Below the pieces are notes generated by a model that saw only the letters and a list, made by a program, of their open reading frames with translations, had not been told where the DNA came from and searched no databases. Position numbers and translations under genes: made by a program. Shown piece by piece: positions 35,300-47,804 of a DNA stretch of 64,000 nt. The stretch comes from Cololabis saira. Its lineage: Eukaryota; Chordata; Actinopteri; Beloniformes; Belonidae. Location of the stretch: assembly GCF_033807715.1 (NCBI RefSeq), contig NC_084590.1:37522005-37586004 (forward strand), given 5' to 3'. Position 1 is the first letter of the stretch; each line of letters opens with the position of its first letter.

Positions 35300-37650
35300 A
35301 ATCGGACCAGAATCAACATAAGACATCCAAAATGGCATGGAGCAGGGACACTGGTGAATCGCTGCTGTTGGTTCCTCCCGTAAAAAGCTCTGGATCTTGG
35401 TGTTATTAGTCATTCTGAGGCCATTTGGTTGTTTTGAAAACTGGCTCATAGATGAAGAGCTCCTGTTTAGACATGAATACAAGTCTTTGCTTGAAGCTGG
35501 TTTCATGTGTTCTGGTTGGAAATTGGTGTGAATGAGAGGTGTACCTGACCCATTTCATGAGAGAAAATCTTTTTTTTTTCCTGCATTTGCACGATGACTG
35601 ACCCGACAACAACAAATTTAGTACTTTTTCAACAACTTGTGTCTGACAATGAACAATGTTTATTTATTTCATCCAATGATCAGGTGGCAGAAATGTTGTT
35701 TTCTCCTGTGGTAAAATATTCAATCAAAACAAATTTTCTTAACTTTTAAATTAGTTTATTTTGGAAATCATGCATAGTAGCAGTGGGGCAATTGCTTAAC
35801 CCCACAGGGTTATTTCAGGAAATGAAATCCTCTCTGCAAGAAAGAAAGATGGTTTTATACTCGCAAAAGCCATTTTTAGAAATCTATTATCAAGCTCACA
35901 TGCCAAAACAGAATCTGTAAATTAAATTAAAATTTAAGTCATAGTGTATCCAGAGTTAGGTTTCCAGGATGATTTTCTTCCCTTCTAAATTTCCTTCCCA
36001 CTCTTATTAGATATTCCAGCACCAGTTACTTCAACTACACTCCTGTCATTTAGGGAATTTCCCTGTCAAGGTGAAAAACAGCCCATTGGCAGGGTCCTGA
36101 GAGCTGCAGCTAATTAGTTGGCCTACTTTTTTCCTGAACACAGCTGCTTAAGCTGTCTCTGTGGAAACTCATCACAACTGTCATTCCCCACCTTGGGCAA
36201 GACTTGATAACAGGGTGCTAGTCGGTGTCATGACAGGACGGGGTAAACAATTTTGTCTGGTAAACGATGGGCAGCAGCCACTAATGAGTGAGAGGTAAAT
36301 GTTTGACCCTGGACGAGTCAGAAGGGAGTAAAAGAGAGGAAGGGAGGATGCGAGCCTCTGAAGTATCTCTCAACCGTCTTTATCAGCTGGGACATTGTCC
36401 TTCCTCTCTCCAATCCTCCTACAAACCACAGCTAGAGACATCATTAGGAAAGCTGCGAAATCTCCCTCTGATTGCAAATTCCATTGCCCTGCTCCACTGA
36501 CCAGACTATAAAAACTGATAAAGCTGGCTGTGTGTTTGCTGTGAGGAAACACACAGTATCAGTCTCATAAACATCTGTCTGTGTAATGGAAAGAGGAAAT
36601 GAGAAGTTTTTGCCTTTCATTATCCTGTAGGGGATTCTGAAAAAGGCACAGCTGGCCTCTTAAACACCCATGTAACTTTAAAGAAACAAAAACAAGGATT
36701 TATTAAAGCTATCAACATAACTCATTGATCAAAAAACAAGTTAAATAACTGCCAAGTTTCTCAAAGACTTGGCAGAGAGCAGCTTCCATCAGGCCACAAC
36801 GATTTACAAGTCTTGTTGGGGAGACTTTAATAGGAATTTACAGCACATGAAGAACAACACTTAAATGGGATTGTGAAACCAAATTACCACATTCGACCTG
36901 TTGAGTTCTCGCATGATTTATTGAATGCTGTATATTGTAGCCACTGCATGTTTCCCACTTTTATTGTAGTGTTTATTGTATCTTCTAATTAACTAAAAGA
37001 CTTTTTGATATGATGAATTATATTTGAACGACTTTCACATCAAATCTTAGAGAAGGTCATATTGGGAGCACTTAGACTTATGCCTGCATTATAATTACAT
37101 ATGCGTTAGATATGGTGCACATATGCTCTACTCACATTAACATCCTGGTTCATAATTGATTATACTGAAATAATGTATTTAATTACTTCTGCAAGGGAGG
37201 CAGATCCTTATGGACATACTATATTTATTGACATTTGCCTTAATTTCAGCAGGACTTTGTAAAAAAAAAAAGAAAAAAAGAAAAACTTTACCATTTAGAT
37301 TTTTCTGTAACTTGGTGGAAAGCTAGACGTGCAAAAAGAAAGAACAAATAAACTTCATTTTGCCATAGGTTTATAATGATTTAGTTGAAATTTGTACATT
37401 ATCGACTCTATGCCATTGGTGGAACTCTGCACTCCGTTAATAGTTAAGATGCAAGTCAATAGTTATTCATGGGGTTTTTGAGCAGTTTGAGCCTGTGAGC
37501 TTTTCTGTTTTACAGGGGGTACTACACCAATTAGGGCCTTGCACTTGCTTCACATCTCTTTAGAGTTGTTTTTGTTTGTTGTGAGCTCATGTATTCTCCT
37601 TTTAATTAATATGTTTTGAAGATCAGGTTGTATTCCAGCTGCTTTCTGAA
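35300..37650. other. no gene seen
   Basis: AT-rich non-coding sequence with several A and T runs (for example 37260-37285). No recognisable protein or repeat signature. Confidence 0.45.
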
Positions 37651-37654
37651 CATG

Positions 37655-38286
37655 CTGTTGTGCAGCCGCCCATAAAAAAGAGAAATCTTGACCTTACTGT
37701 TTTTTCTATTTATCAGCCATTTTTGAAGTTGCCCTTTCTGTCGAAAGTCCTGAAGAAAGTTGCTTTTAATCAACTCGAGGCATTTTTACACAATAATGAC
37801 ATTTGTGAAAAGTTTGTTTTTAAATCACATCATAACACAGAAACTGCTCTTTTAAGAGTTGTCACTTACTTTGACTGTACCTAGGTACAGTTTTAAAGTG
37901 GATCAGGTCGTACCTTTCAGAGAGAACCTTTTCGGTTCATATTGGTGAAAGCTTTTCTTCAGCTCCCTTGACTTATGGGGTTCCCCAGGGCTCTATTTCA
38001 GGCCCCATGTTATTCTCATTGTAAGTTGCGTGTGGGATCTATATTGAGGAAGCATAATATGCTTTTCATTGTTTGGTAGATGATATCCAGGTTTACATGC
38101 CAATAATATCAGACAGTTACACTTCACTAGAGCCTTTGTTAGGATTGTCTGATAGAGGTCATGATTTGGTATATCAGATGTGGTCTGCGGTTCAGCTGAT
38201 GTTCTTGGCTAGAAAAAAGTAATAAATGCTTTTGTTACATCACGTTTAGACTACTGTAATGGCCTGTATGTTGGTTTAGATCAGTT
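37655..38286 (+). pseudogene. decayed L2-like LINE reverse transcriptase fragment
   Basis: Pieces of a non-LTR reverse transcriptase can be read in order: YQPFLKLPFLSKVLKKVAFN, then SHHNTETALLRV, then [18 protein letters not shown], a damaged catalytic block LVDDIQVYMP (normally A/F-DD), and at the end NAFVTSRLDYCNGLYVGLDQ. Frameshifts, stops and deletions separate them; the middle of the thumb region is missing. The wording of these motifs fits the L2/CR1-like LINEs of fish. It is an inactive 5'- and internally truncated relic. Confidence 0.75.
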
Positions 38287-38299
38287 GTTATCAATCCTG

Positions 38300-38350
38300 G
38301 TCCTCAAGTACCGTGCTCTGCATGTTTTAGATGCTACCCTGCTTCAGCAC
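38300..38350. mobile_element. fragment of the small inverted-repeat family (copy 3)
   Basis: GCATGTTTTAGATGCTACCC followed by TGCTTCAGCACACC matches the left half of the element at 46198-46390. It is cut off by the Tc1-like relic that follows. Confidence 0.55.
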
Positions 38351-38362
38351 ACCACGATACAA

Positions 38363-38741
38363 GTAGCCGTGACTGGCTAGGCCACTCCAGGACCTTGAAA
38401 TGTTTCTTACGAAGCCACTCCTTCGTTGCCCAGGCGGTGTGTTTGAAGACTTACAGAAAACATTTGACCTCTGTCATTGCCAACAAAGGGTACAGAACAA
38501 AGTATATAGATTAACTTTTGTTATTAAACAAATACTTATTTTCCACTATAATTTTCCACTATAATTTGCAAATACATTCTTTAAAAATCAGACAATGTGA
38601 TTTTCTGGATTTTTTTTTTTTTCATTTTGTCTCTCATAGTTGAGATATACCTGTAATGAAAATTACAGGTATATCTCATCTTTTTAAGTGGGAGAACTTG
38701 CACAATTGGTGGCTGACTAAATACTTTTTTGCCCCACTGTA
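38363..38741 (-). mobile_element. internally deleted Tc1/mariner-like element
   Basis: At one end the minus strand encodes [20 protein letters not shown], a Tc1-type transposase segment just before the last catalytic acidic region. The other end, through ACTTATTTTCCACTATAA, TGGTGGCTGACTAAATAC and CCCCACTGTA at 38732-38741, is the subterminal and terminal repeat of the same family. The large middle of the transposase is missing, so the copy is dead. Only one terminal repeat was identified. Confidence 0.75.
38641..38678. repeat. perfect 17-bp hairpin, 4-nt loop
   Basis: TGAGATATACCTGTAAT and its exact reverse complement are separated by GAAA. It lies in the subterminal part of the Tc1-like relic. 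Confidence 0.95.
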
Positions 38742-39159
38742 TATGATTGTAAAGCCCTTTGGTCAAGCTTGTTGTTTTTAAATGAGCTATATAAATAAAT
38801 GCGAACTTTGACCTTATGTAATATTATTTTTAATGTCAATGTTCTGTTGTAACCTTCACTGAAAATGTACATTTGTTCATTTTTACTTTTTTTGTACTAG
38901 CTGTTCCTATTTGATAACATCTCCCTGTACTATCTGCAATAGAGATTTCTTAGAAAGAACAGTGAGTGCAAGGCTGATCCAAATTAAATTCAACCTTCTT
39001 AGGTACCAATGACATCTGATCAATCAGCAGTATTTGAGGATTGCTAGGACAACCAATTGTTCTAATTCATGGAATACATTTTCTGTTTGAACAGGTTACA
39101 AAAGTCTTGTTTTCTGTGGCACTTTGAGATTTCTTTAAATGATTACAAATAAAAGTTAT

Positions 39160-39203
39160 AATAATAATATTTATTATTATTATTATTATTACTATTATTA
39201 TTA
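39160..39203. repeat. TTA/ATT trinucleotide tract
   Basis: An imperfect AT-rich trinucleotide repeat directly before the SINE at 39268; simple sequence only. Confidence 0.8.
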
Positions 39204-39267
39204 TAAAAGTGCAGTGGAATGCTGGGTTCACACTATGTGACTTTGGCCGTCCCAGATGAAAGATGTG

Positions 39268-39460
39268 CAAGGAGGCACGGTGGCGATGCTGGTAGTGCAG
39301 CCGTTTCACACCTAGAAGGGGGTTCTAGGTGGTTCAATTCTCGCACTGGGTGGGGTTGGCGAAAGGGCCTTTCTGTGTGGAGTTTGCATGTTCTTCCCAT
39401 GTTCCCTTGGGTAGCTAATGTCAGATACCCTCACAAAAACATGCAGCAGTCCTGGACTAC
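39268..39460 (+). repeat. tRNA-derived SINE (plus strand)
   Basis: The head GGCACGGTGGCGATGCTGGT and the B-box-like GGTTCAATTCTCGC give a tRNA-like promoter, followed by TTTCTGTGTGGAGTTTGCAT, a hallmark of this fish SINE body. The sequence is diverged and the 3' tail is lost or replaced by other sequence after about 39460. Confidence 0.75.
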
Positions 39461-41044
39461 ACACTGCCCCCTCTGGCCAGCCGGGGTTACAGATGGGGGG
39501 GGTGATTGAAAAAAAAAAGAAAGCTGTGCAATTGTGGGAAGAATCAATGTTAAAAAGGGTGGTGATACATCTCAGAGTGAAACGGGGCAGAGGAAAGAAA
39601 GAATCGTCTTGTAACCAAAGACAGGCTGCACCAGATATCAAGCAGTGCCAGAAATCATACAAATAAAACACAACTTGAAATGATGTATGAAAACGACACA
39701 GGGCAATTATTTAACGAAAAAGTGAAACATAAATGAATCTAAGCTTTATGAAACTCTCAGAAAGGAGTTTCAAAAAAGTTTCATTGTTGCAACGCTGCCT
39801 TATGAATCCATTGGAAGTCATACATGTGTGCAATGATCCAATAAGACTGCAAAAAATGTACAGTGTATCCTGGGAGATAGACACAGCATTTAGTAGATTA
39901 TCAAAGTAGTATTTATAGTGTGGAACTACATTATACAACATATAAGGAGAGGATTAGTGATTCCCCTCTGCCGGAGGTGTACAGTACAGCTGAAATACAG
40001 CCATAACAATGGCATTCCTTTGTTCTTACTTTACAAGACAGCCAATACAGATGGAAAATGTTGATGACAGAAAAACTGTGTTGCATCCAAGAGGAAAAAC
40101 TAATACCATTTTCAAAACGACATACTATTGAATTCTGCTGTAATACCACAATGCATTATGAGATATAGATAAGAAGTAGGTTCAGGGTTCAAGGTTGTCA
40201 TTCCAAAAGTCCAAGTACAAGTGGAATGAACAAGTAGAACAAATAGACTAGTTTTCTCAGAGATCGAAAACAACCTGGGTACTTTTTGGATATTGTATTA
40301 TGCCGATTGCGAAATCGTTTGCATACTTTGTCAAAAATCAACACAGAGTAGTAATATATGTGTATATGGTTTTAAAAATCGCCTACAACATAGGTTTGTT
40401 AACCTTTAAGCTGCTGTATTATAACAACAAGATTATTTGGATACAGTCATGAAACAATTTTGTTTTTCAGTTGTTTGCATTTGAGTTCGGACATTTTGAT
40501 TGGGTTACTAATCAATATTTGTCAACTGTCTGTATAAATACAGTGAACAAAACACATTGATTTAAAAAGGGTATTCCACTTATTCAGACTACCCCGCCCA
40601 TATACGTTGAGTGCTATCGGCAGAATCAATGAAAGGCTGTACACATCAGAGGTTTAAAGTTAATTTTCCCCCAAAATGGAGCGTGATTTAGAGCCTTGGG
40701 TCAGTCAATCCCAAATGACACATTAGGCTCCTCATCCCCATGCGTGACTGGGGACACATGAACCTTTGTGGGGGGAGTAAAAAATATCCAGACATAAGCG
40801 CTCCAGGCAACCTCAACTGCCATAAGTGCTTCAGTGTCACTAATCTGAGCTGAGTGATGGTCTGACACAGAAGAAGCTGTATACGACCACAAATGCACAT
40901 CATGAAAGCGAGCTATCAACAACTAATATATATCCACAGATCTGGTGAAGATGTTAAAGCAAAGACTGCAAAGTAGTTTATAAGTAAGGATTACATGTTG
41001 CACTGTGCGGTTCAGTATGTTCTCCAAGTAAACTCCGTCGTGAA

Positions 41045-41125
41045 CTGGAGCAGCAGGGATGAAACCTGTAACCCTTTGACTGAAAGACATCATTCTACCA
41101 TTTGAACTATAGTCAACCTTTGAAA
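41045..41125 (-). repeat. tRNA-like relic or SINE head
   Basis: The minus strand reads ATAGTTCAAATGGTAGAATG (A-box-like), then a possible anticodon arm around TCTTTCAGTCAAAG, then a T-arm-like CAGGTTTCATCCCTG. The T-loop departs from the canonical TTCGATC and the acceptor ends do not pair, so this is not a functional tRNA gene. A SINE head or tRNA pseudogene fits. Confidence 0.4.
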
Positions 41126-42739
41126 TTGCGATGGACTGAGCTAATGCATGAAATAAGCTGTAGCTCAGGCCTGTCATTTAGACTATGTTCCTCTGAAATC
41201 ACTGATACAAAACAATGAAGGTATGAAAGTAGATTCCACAGGATATAAGTGGATTCCACGGTTAGCACAAGCCCAATGCTGCTCCTAACCTGACCTCTTA
41301 TTGTGTTTACTGTCTCCCACAAATAATCCTTTCCCCCCCTTGGCTGAATGAGACATAGACAATATGGATCTCCGTAGTCTCCCGGACCTTAATAAAACCA
41401 GGTTTGTGCCCCTGAGATTTCCATTCCCCAGGGCCATGCCTGGAATGGCTGCAGCCTCATACCCTGGCCTTGCCACTTCACACTCTAATTGCTGGCTCAT
41501 AAGCAAGCGCCACAGCAACAAATCCAGTTAACGACAGTGGCATATTGATTGTAGGCAGGCAGGCAGGCAGCACCCCTGTCCCTAGGTAAGGGGAGGGAGA
41601 GCAATGCAGCTTTTACAACCTGAGAGATCGCCTGCTCCTCAATAAAGAGCAAGTCTCTGTGACAAAATAAAAGCCAAAAGATGGTCAGAGTGATACAATT
41701 ACTGTTTTGCAGCTCTGACCCCAACTGTATGTGAACAATAGAATGAGGGATGAGGGTAAAGGTGGTTGTGGGATGGGGGGGGGCAAGAAAAGAGGGAGGC
41801 CCTCATTATAGAGCGAAGCAGGGAAACCTGTTCAATGTGCTCCATTAAAGGGAGCTGAAGAAGCACTTTCTCTTTGTCCCAACAGAGCCATTACAAGCTT
41901 ATAGTCTAAGCACTTAAGAAGTCAGATTTCGCACCGTGCCACAAATACTATCGGAAGCACTGGGACATTAAGCCAAACAGACCTGAAAGCTATGAATACA
42001 CAAAAGCTGTAAAGGAACCTATAAATTTGTTATGTCATCAATATGAAAATGGTACTCTGGTAGTCAGAATGCTTTATGGCTACATGGCAAGTTAAACATA
42101 ATTTCACTTTACTTGTGGTGTTTTATTGTACTTCAAATACTGTAAATATTTCTAAACAAATTAAATACAATGCATACTGACAGGTATTTAAAAAAAATGG
42201 GTCTCATGCAGCAAACAAGATGCCTAATAGAGAAAGAAACAGGCATGTTAGTTTGGCATATTACAAAGCCACAAAGAAAGAAAAAGGCAATGTTGCATTT
42301 TCCTCTAAATTATTTGCATGGCAGAGCACAGTTAAAGCTGATAGAATAAGGCCAAATAGGAAAAATAAGAGTTTGTTGTTTCATCCAACATCTATCAAAG
42401 ATGATTTTTCCCCTTGTACTTGTTTTATGCTAGTCAAGAAAAAAAGATAATAGTCTGCACATTATGAAGAGCTGGGAAACAAAATCAAAACCGGCTTTTA
42501 TTTTTGCGATTTTACAATGTGTTTGATTGCAGCAGGAAGCATAATCTTGTCTTTGCCTTTGTTCTGTAATCTGGTTTACCTTCATTTCACACTGTTTCTA
42601 AACCTCCCTGCCTCAAAGAATAGATCTTTCTTGAGCTCTATAAACTGCTACAACAAATAGTAGATTATCACTATTTTTTCCCTCAGTCACAGTCCTACTT
42701 GCTCTATTTTCTCTTTCCTCAAAGTTTACTAGATATTAT

Positions 42740-42777
42740 TTGTAAATATTGGAACCCCACTGTTCCAATATTTACAA
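42740..42777. repeat. perfect 16-bp hairpin, 6-nt loop
   Basis: TTGTAAATATTGGAAC and its exact reverse complement flank CCCACT. Outside the 16 bp the pairing stops, so it is shorter than a typical microRNA precursor. No adjacent transposon signature was found. Confidence 0.95.
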
Positions 42778-44524
42778 TATTCGCTCTATTTTCCTCCACT
42801 CCACTGATCACACTCACATTTGCATAATCTGCTTTCTCATGTAAGAATGCAGTAAAAGGATAGAAAATAAAAAAGGCCCAAGAGTGTACCCTGTCTATTA
42901 GGGGATGAATTGTGTGGCTGAGTATCACTGGCCATGGGGTCAGCGTCCCCAGACACAGAACTACAAGACTCCCGCATCTGGACTAATAAAAGGATATGCT
43001 GATTTTGCTGGATAAGTTGTTACAACATAAGCTCAACTCAGCACCATTTGGTTTCTGTAACCATCTACGTGTGACCACTACCTCCCTCCCGTCATGGTAC
43101 TGACCCACACCTTCTCGCCTCTGCTATGTTCCAAGCATTTCTGGGCTGCCTGTTGATTTTTGGCAAGAGGAACACAGAAAGTGAATGATTAAATATTTAC
43201 ATAAGTCTTGCGCATGGCTACTGATTACCAGCTGCATCAAAGACACCTCCATGACTACTAACATTGCAATGTTTAAATTCCCTACCCCACATTGCGGTTG
43301 AAAGTTGAGAAATGTTTAACTTATAAATTCTCTTTTATCGTGTCTGAAAACACAACATGCACCTTCATCCTTTCTGCACTTTGGAATTTAAAACGTTTAA
43401 AAGGAACTTCTTTCATGGGTTTCTGACTTTGTACCTAGTAATACTGCATATTAACAGCAGGATTTCACTCAGGCGTGTTTACTGCAAAATGTTTTGCAAC
43501 ATAAAATGTTGCAACAATAAAGACAAAATAGGGCTCATAACAATAACAAGAGATCAATCACTCTTTTCAGATAGCTAAAACTGTTAAAATACTGTAATGG
43601 TGATCTGTCTGTATGAGTCCAAAATACTAAAGAGGTCACTGAATAGGATGCAGTCATATAAGATGAAATCTGCCACTAAAACAGACATTGCAAATTGCAG
43701 GTGATTAATCCATTGAAAACTTGAGAAATAAATCCGATAAATTCTTGACATCACAGAAATAGCAGTAGGCGGGGGGGTTCCATAAAGTGCAACAGACGTT
43801 AGCAAGTCTTGCAGACCAACACAAGGGACTTGCACTCAAGAATCCAAGAGAAAGTTGGCAGGAGCAGTCAGCTGGCTGAGAATAAAGAACGGGCTAGAGG
43901 TTGTAAACTACCTTGTTTAGTGCAAATGAGTGTGAATGTAGGAAAGCAACATTCCTATAGTATTTTAAGGTCTGTTTGCATGCTCTTCTCTGCCCTGCTG
44001 TGTTGAAAACTAGCAAATAGACAAGGTTTGTAGCTAAAAGTGGGACATGATGCCAACAATGACAACATTAATAACAGTGATAACAGGAGCAGACAGAGCC
44101 ACTCGATTTTTTTGGCCAGACGTAAGGTTGGAAGCGGCAGTTCAATAGCATGGCTTATTGCACTTTAATTACAGTCTTGTTGCGCCCTTGTTACTCTACA
44201 GCGAGAGTCAGTGGAACATATAATGTCGACCTTCATGTGTGCTACACTCAAAACTGGCTTTTAAGCACAATTGTTTGCTCACTCAGACATATTTTTTTTG
44301 TGCATTCACACATACACACAACTATAATTGTCAAACAATTAATGGTGTTTGGGGTTAGGTTAATGTTCACTGAGGGATTATTGAACAACAAGCCCAAAGT
44401 ACACAACACTAGTTGTGTATCCTGAAGATGGTTTGTGTGTGCTCTTTGATTTTTCTTTTTTTGCAATAATTTTGCTTGTTGTGTGTCTACTTATAGCCAT
44501 TCTATGTTATGCACCTTTGTCTTT

Positions 44525-44638
<114 letters not shown>

Positions 44639-46197
44639 CTCTCACACATGTTTCCAAAATGTCTATGTATCACACTTCAGTCAGTTTGGGTCTGTGTTGC
44701 ATCCCTTTGTGGTGCTGGTGTTACTAAGACAACAGGTCCCATGACTCCTTGGGTGTCTGTGTCTGTTCCCAGCAGGCAGCTTCAGCTCTTCGGTCATGCC
44801 AGTGTTTTGCACAGGCTCCAGATTAGTCATTTGTTCTAATCAACAGTGAATAACACAAAACAGACTCAGGAATGTAGATAAAATTATTTTTCAACAAATG
44901 CTTTTTAAGTTGCGCACAGAAAAAAAGAAGACAAATTTAAAAAAATAGACATAAATGTTTCTTCATGGACACACCTGCAAATATCTTCTGATGTAACGTA
45001 CATGTTTCACATGTGACTGACCACTACAACAATCAGCTGTTTATGCTTTGAGATAATAAGCATGGCCACTACTTCCTAATGCAAGACCATAATCATAACG
45101 TACACAAGTAAGACAAATTCTTGGAGACCTCCAGCAATTTTGTTCTCTCATACAGTAAATGTGGCTAGTCTGAACTGTATTTACCTTCTCTAAACTCTTG
45201 CCGTTAAGCAAATCAATCTTTTTATTACAATCATACATGGTGCAGTCTGTACTGGTAACCTGCATAGTTGTGCTTGATTGTGCCTGCAGCATATTTTCTA
45301 TGGCATATCATTCAAACAGTTTTATCTAAATTAGCTTGACAACTGTACAGAAACACAGGGTAAGACACATTGAAAGCCGTAAATTATACTTAAATGTTTC
45401 TTACAATACAAAATATAAGAATAGGAATTTCAACACGAGTCTAAAAGAGAAGAAAATGAGCTGCTGCAGACTCAGGACCCCCCTTTTTGCTTTGGCTGCT
45501 GTTGGAGGCTTCCAGGACGTAAACAGAATGAATGCGTGGGCACACAGATGTGCGTCAACAACATTATTTGGATTTTACTACACTGGCCCTGATGAGTCTT
45601 GCTGCTGGCCTTGAGACTTTATTGTGTGCTACTGATGTCTAACACATAAAATGGAAAAGGTCATCTGAGCTATGAACACATGAAGCTTTTACCACCACAA
45701 GAGAATACATACAGGTTTGATAAAAAAAAAAAAAACAGAAAGAAAGAAATATCCACTTTATTTGCTACAATTGTTGTCCAGGTGCTACTGTAGAAGAGAT
45801 TAAGATGTATCTTATTATAACACAGAGGATCATGTTATCACAAATGCAATCATCATCATTTAACAAGAACTTTCAAGACATAAAAAAAAGCCAGAAAACC
45901 AAATTCAGTAAAAAAAAAAAAAAAAAAAGAATTATGTAATTTCTAGAAAAGTTGGGGAGGTTTGTCCAAAATGCACGGAGCACCTAGATTTAAGTTTCAT
46001 GTATGAAGAAAATGTAAACAAATATAAGACTTTGATGTCAGCAACATAGTAAAAAAAACTTATTGGAGAGTCTAAAATGCAAAAAGATTTACTCCAATAC
46101 AGGGGATCACAGGAACATTTTATTAGGATGGTTGCTGTTACGAACCATCTTATTTCATATGGGAGAAGCAAGGATGAACTTTATCCTGGAGAGCATC

Positions 46198-46390
46198 TAT
46201 CCAGCATGTTTTAGATGTTTCCCTGCTTCAGCACACCATGATACAAGGAGCTGTGTCAACAACAGAACTGTCCGAACCTTGATGACAAGTTAATGATGAC
46301 CATTGATTAGAATCAGGTGTGTTTCTTGCAGGGAGACACCTAAAACATGCTGGATAGGTCTCTCCAGGACCGGAGTTGGACACCCCTGCA
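46198..46390. mobile_element. small inverted-repeat non-autonomous element (copy 2)
   Basis: The left end CCAGCATGTTTTAGATGTTT and the right end AGACACCTAAAACATGCTGG are inverted relatives. Inside them, TGCTTCAGCACACC and GAATCAGGTGTGTTTCTTGC pair similarly. The outer right side continues CTCCAGGACCGGAGTTGGAC. No coding sequence. Other copies lie at 13568-13723 and 38300-38350. Confidence 0.7.
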
Positions 46391-47795
46391 GTATAGTATA
46401 ATATGCTATATGATTATGTTCATCTGATGATTTGTTAAAAATTGTAGGACCATCAAAATAATATTATTTGCAAGTTTGATATTTTATACATTTGTTTCAT
46501 TTGGGTGAAGGTATAAATCATTTTGCAGAGCCCCATGAAATTTGTTCTCAGTCCCTTAAATTGTCTTTAGACAAAAAGAAAAAAATCCTGACTATACTCT
46601 AGTCTCCTATCAAATTACAATTGATCACAATGCACTACCACTATCTTCAGGATCAAAAAGGGGATACAAAGGAAAACAAGAGAGGATGTGCAGGTCAGCT
46701 AGAAGAATTCAAACGTGGCGAGCATTTGGAGCCCAGTGTAATGATTTTTGTGAGTCGGTGTCATCCGAACACCTCGCAGAAAAAGGGACCTGTTTTAATA
46801 AGGCTTCTTGTTCTCAAACTACTTATTGATTTTCACTGTAGCAGGTTGAGGGGCAGTGACCTGCTCTGGTTCTTGGCTCTAACAAAAGGTAAATTGAGCC
46901 ATTTAGAAGCTGGGTCTGTCTTTAGAGGCTCAGACTCACTTCTGACTCCCCTAAGCAATTTATTTCCATCAGGAGGAACTTTTTTTTTTAAGGAGCTGTA
47001 CAAATTCACCACTGACCTACTACTGAAGATCCTGGCTCACAATTTTTTACTTCTTGCAATCTGCTTCTACTGAGTCTAGGTCTCACCCACCCCCAGTTGT
47101 ATTACGATTCAGCACCACTCTGACTCAATGGTAGCACAATGTGCACCAAGACAAGAGCTGGCTTTTCTGTTTATTTATTCATTTTGTTACACTCACTGTC
47201 AAGCAACATGTCAGAGGAAAAATCCCCAAAATTACAATATTTCCATGAACTACAGACTGTCAAAGGTAATACATCTGGCTGGATGGACCAGCACGAATGT
47301 TTATTTCCATTGAAGTAACAATGAAATACGATTGATGAAGGAAACCACTTACCATTATACAATCTGCAAATAATAAAACATATCCGAATGCCTTTAGGAG
47401 TTTTAAAGTAATAATAGTAATACAAAAACTACTTCTTACTCTAGTACTACCTAACAGGTGGGAGTTTCTGGTTGATCAGAGTGCTGTGTGCCAGGTGTCA
47501 GGTGTTTCTATTTATTTTATTTTAGATTTTACACAAGTGGAGCTCAAGTATTGTGAGGGTTTTTCCTGCTGCTGAGCTCAAACTTGCAAGACTGTAAACA
47601 CTAATGTCACTGGAAATGACAACCTGATGGGATTACAGCTGTAAAGGACAACTATGCTGTTATATTTGTGGTACACCACACAAAATGTGCCATTACAGTT
47701 GATGTGTTAAATATTTTCATTTCAATTTACTATTTCTGTTTATATAAAGAGTTGGCTCTTCACAAAAAAGATAACATTGAATATTGTAATCAATA
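46391..47795. other. no recognised gene; contains one long anonymous frame
   Basis: The frame 46621-47073 (plus, 150 codons) is long for this AT-rich DNA but has no known domain, no start context of note and no splice-bounded partner. I treat it as probable chance and list it among findings. The rest shows nothing. Confidence 0.35.
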
Positions 47796-47804
47796 ACAAG
47801 TAGT

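Noticed and set aside
39219..39671. Frames of 96 and 119 codons around 39.3-39.6 kb
   Set aside because: They overlap a diverged SINE and its flank; no protein similarity recognised.
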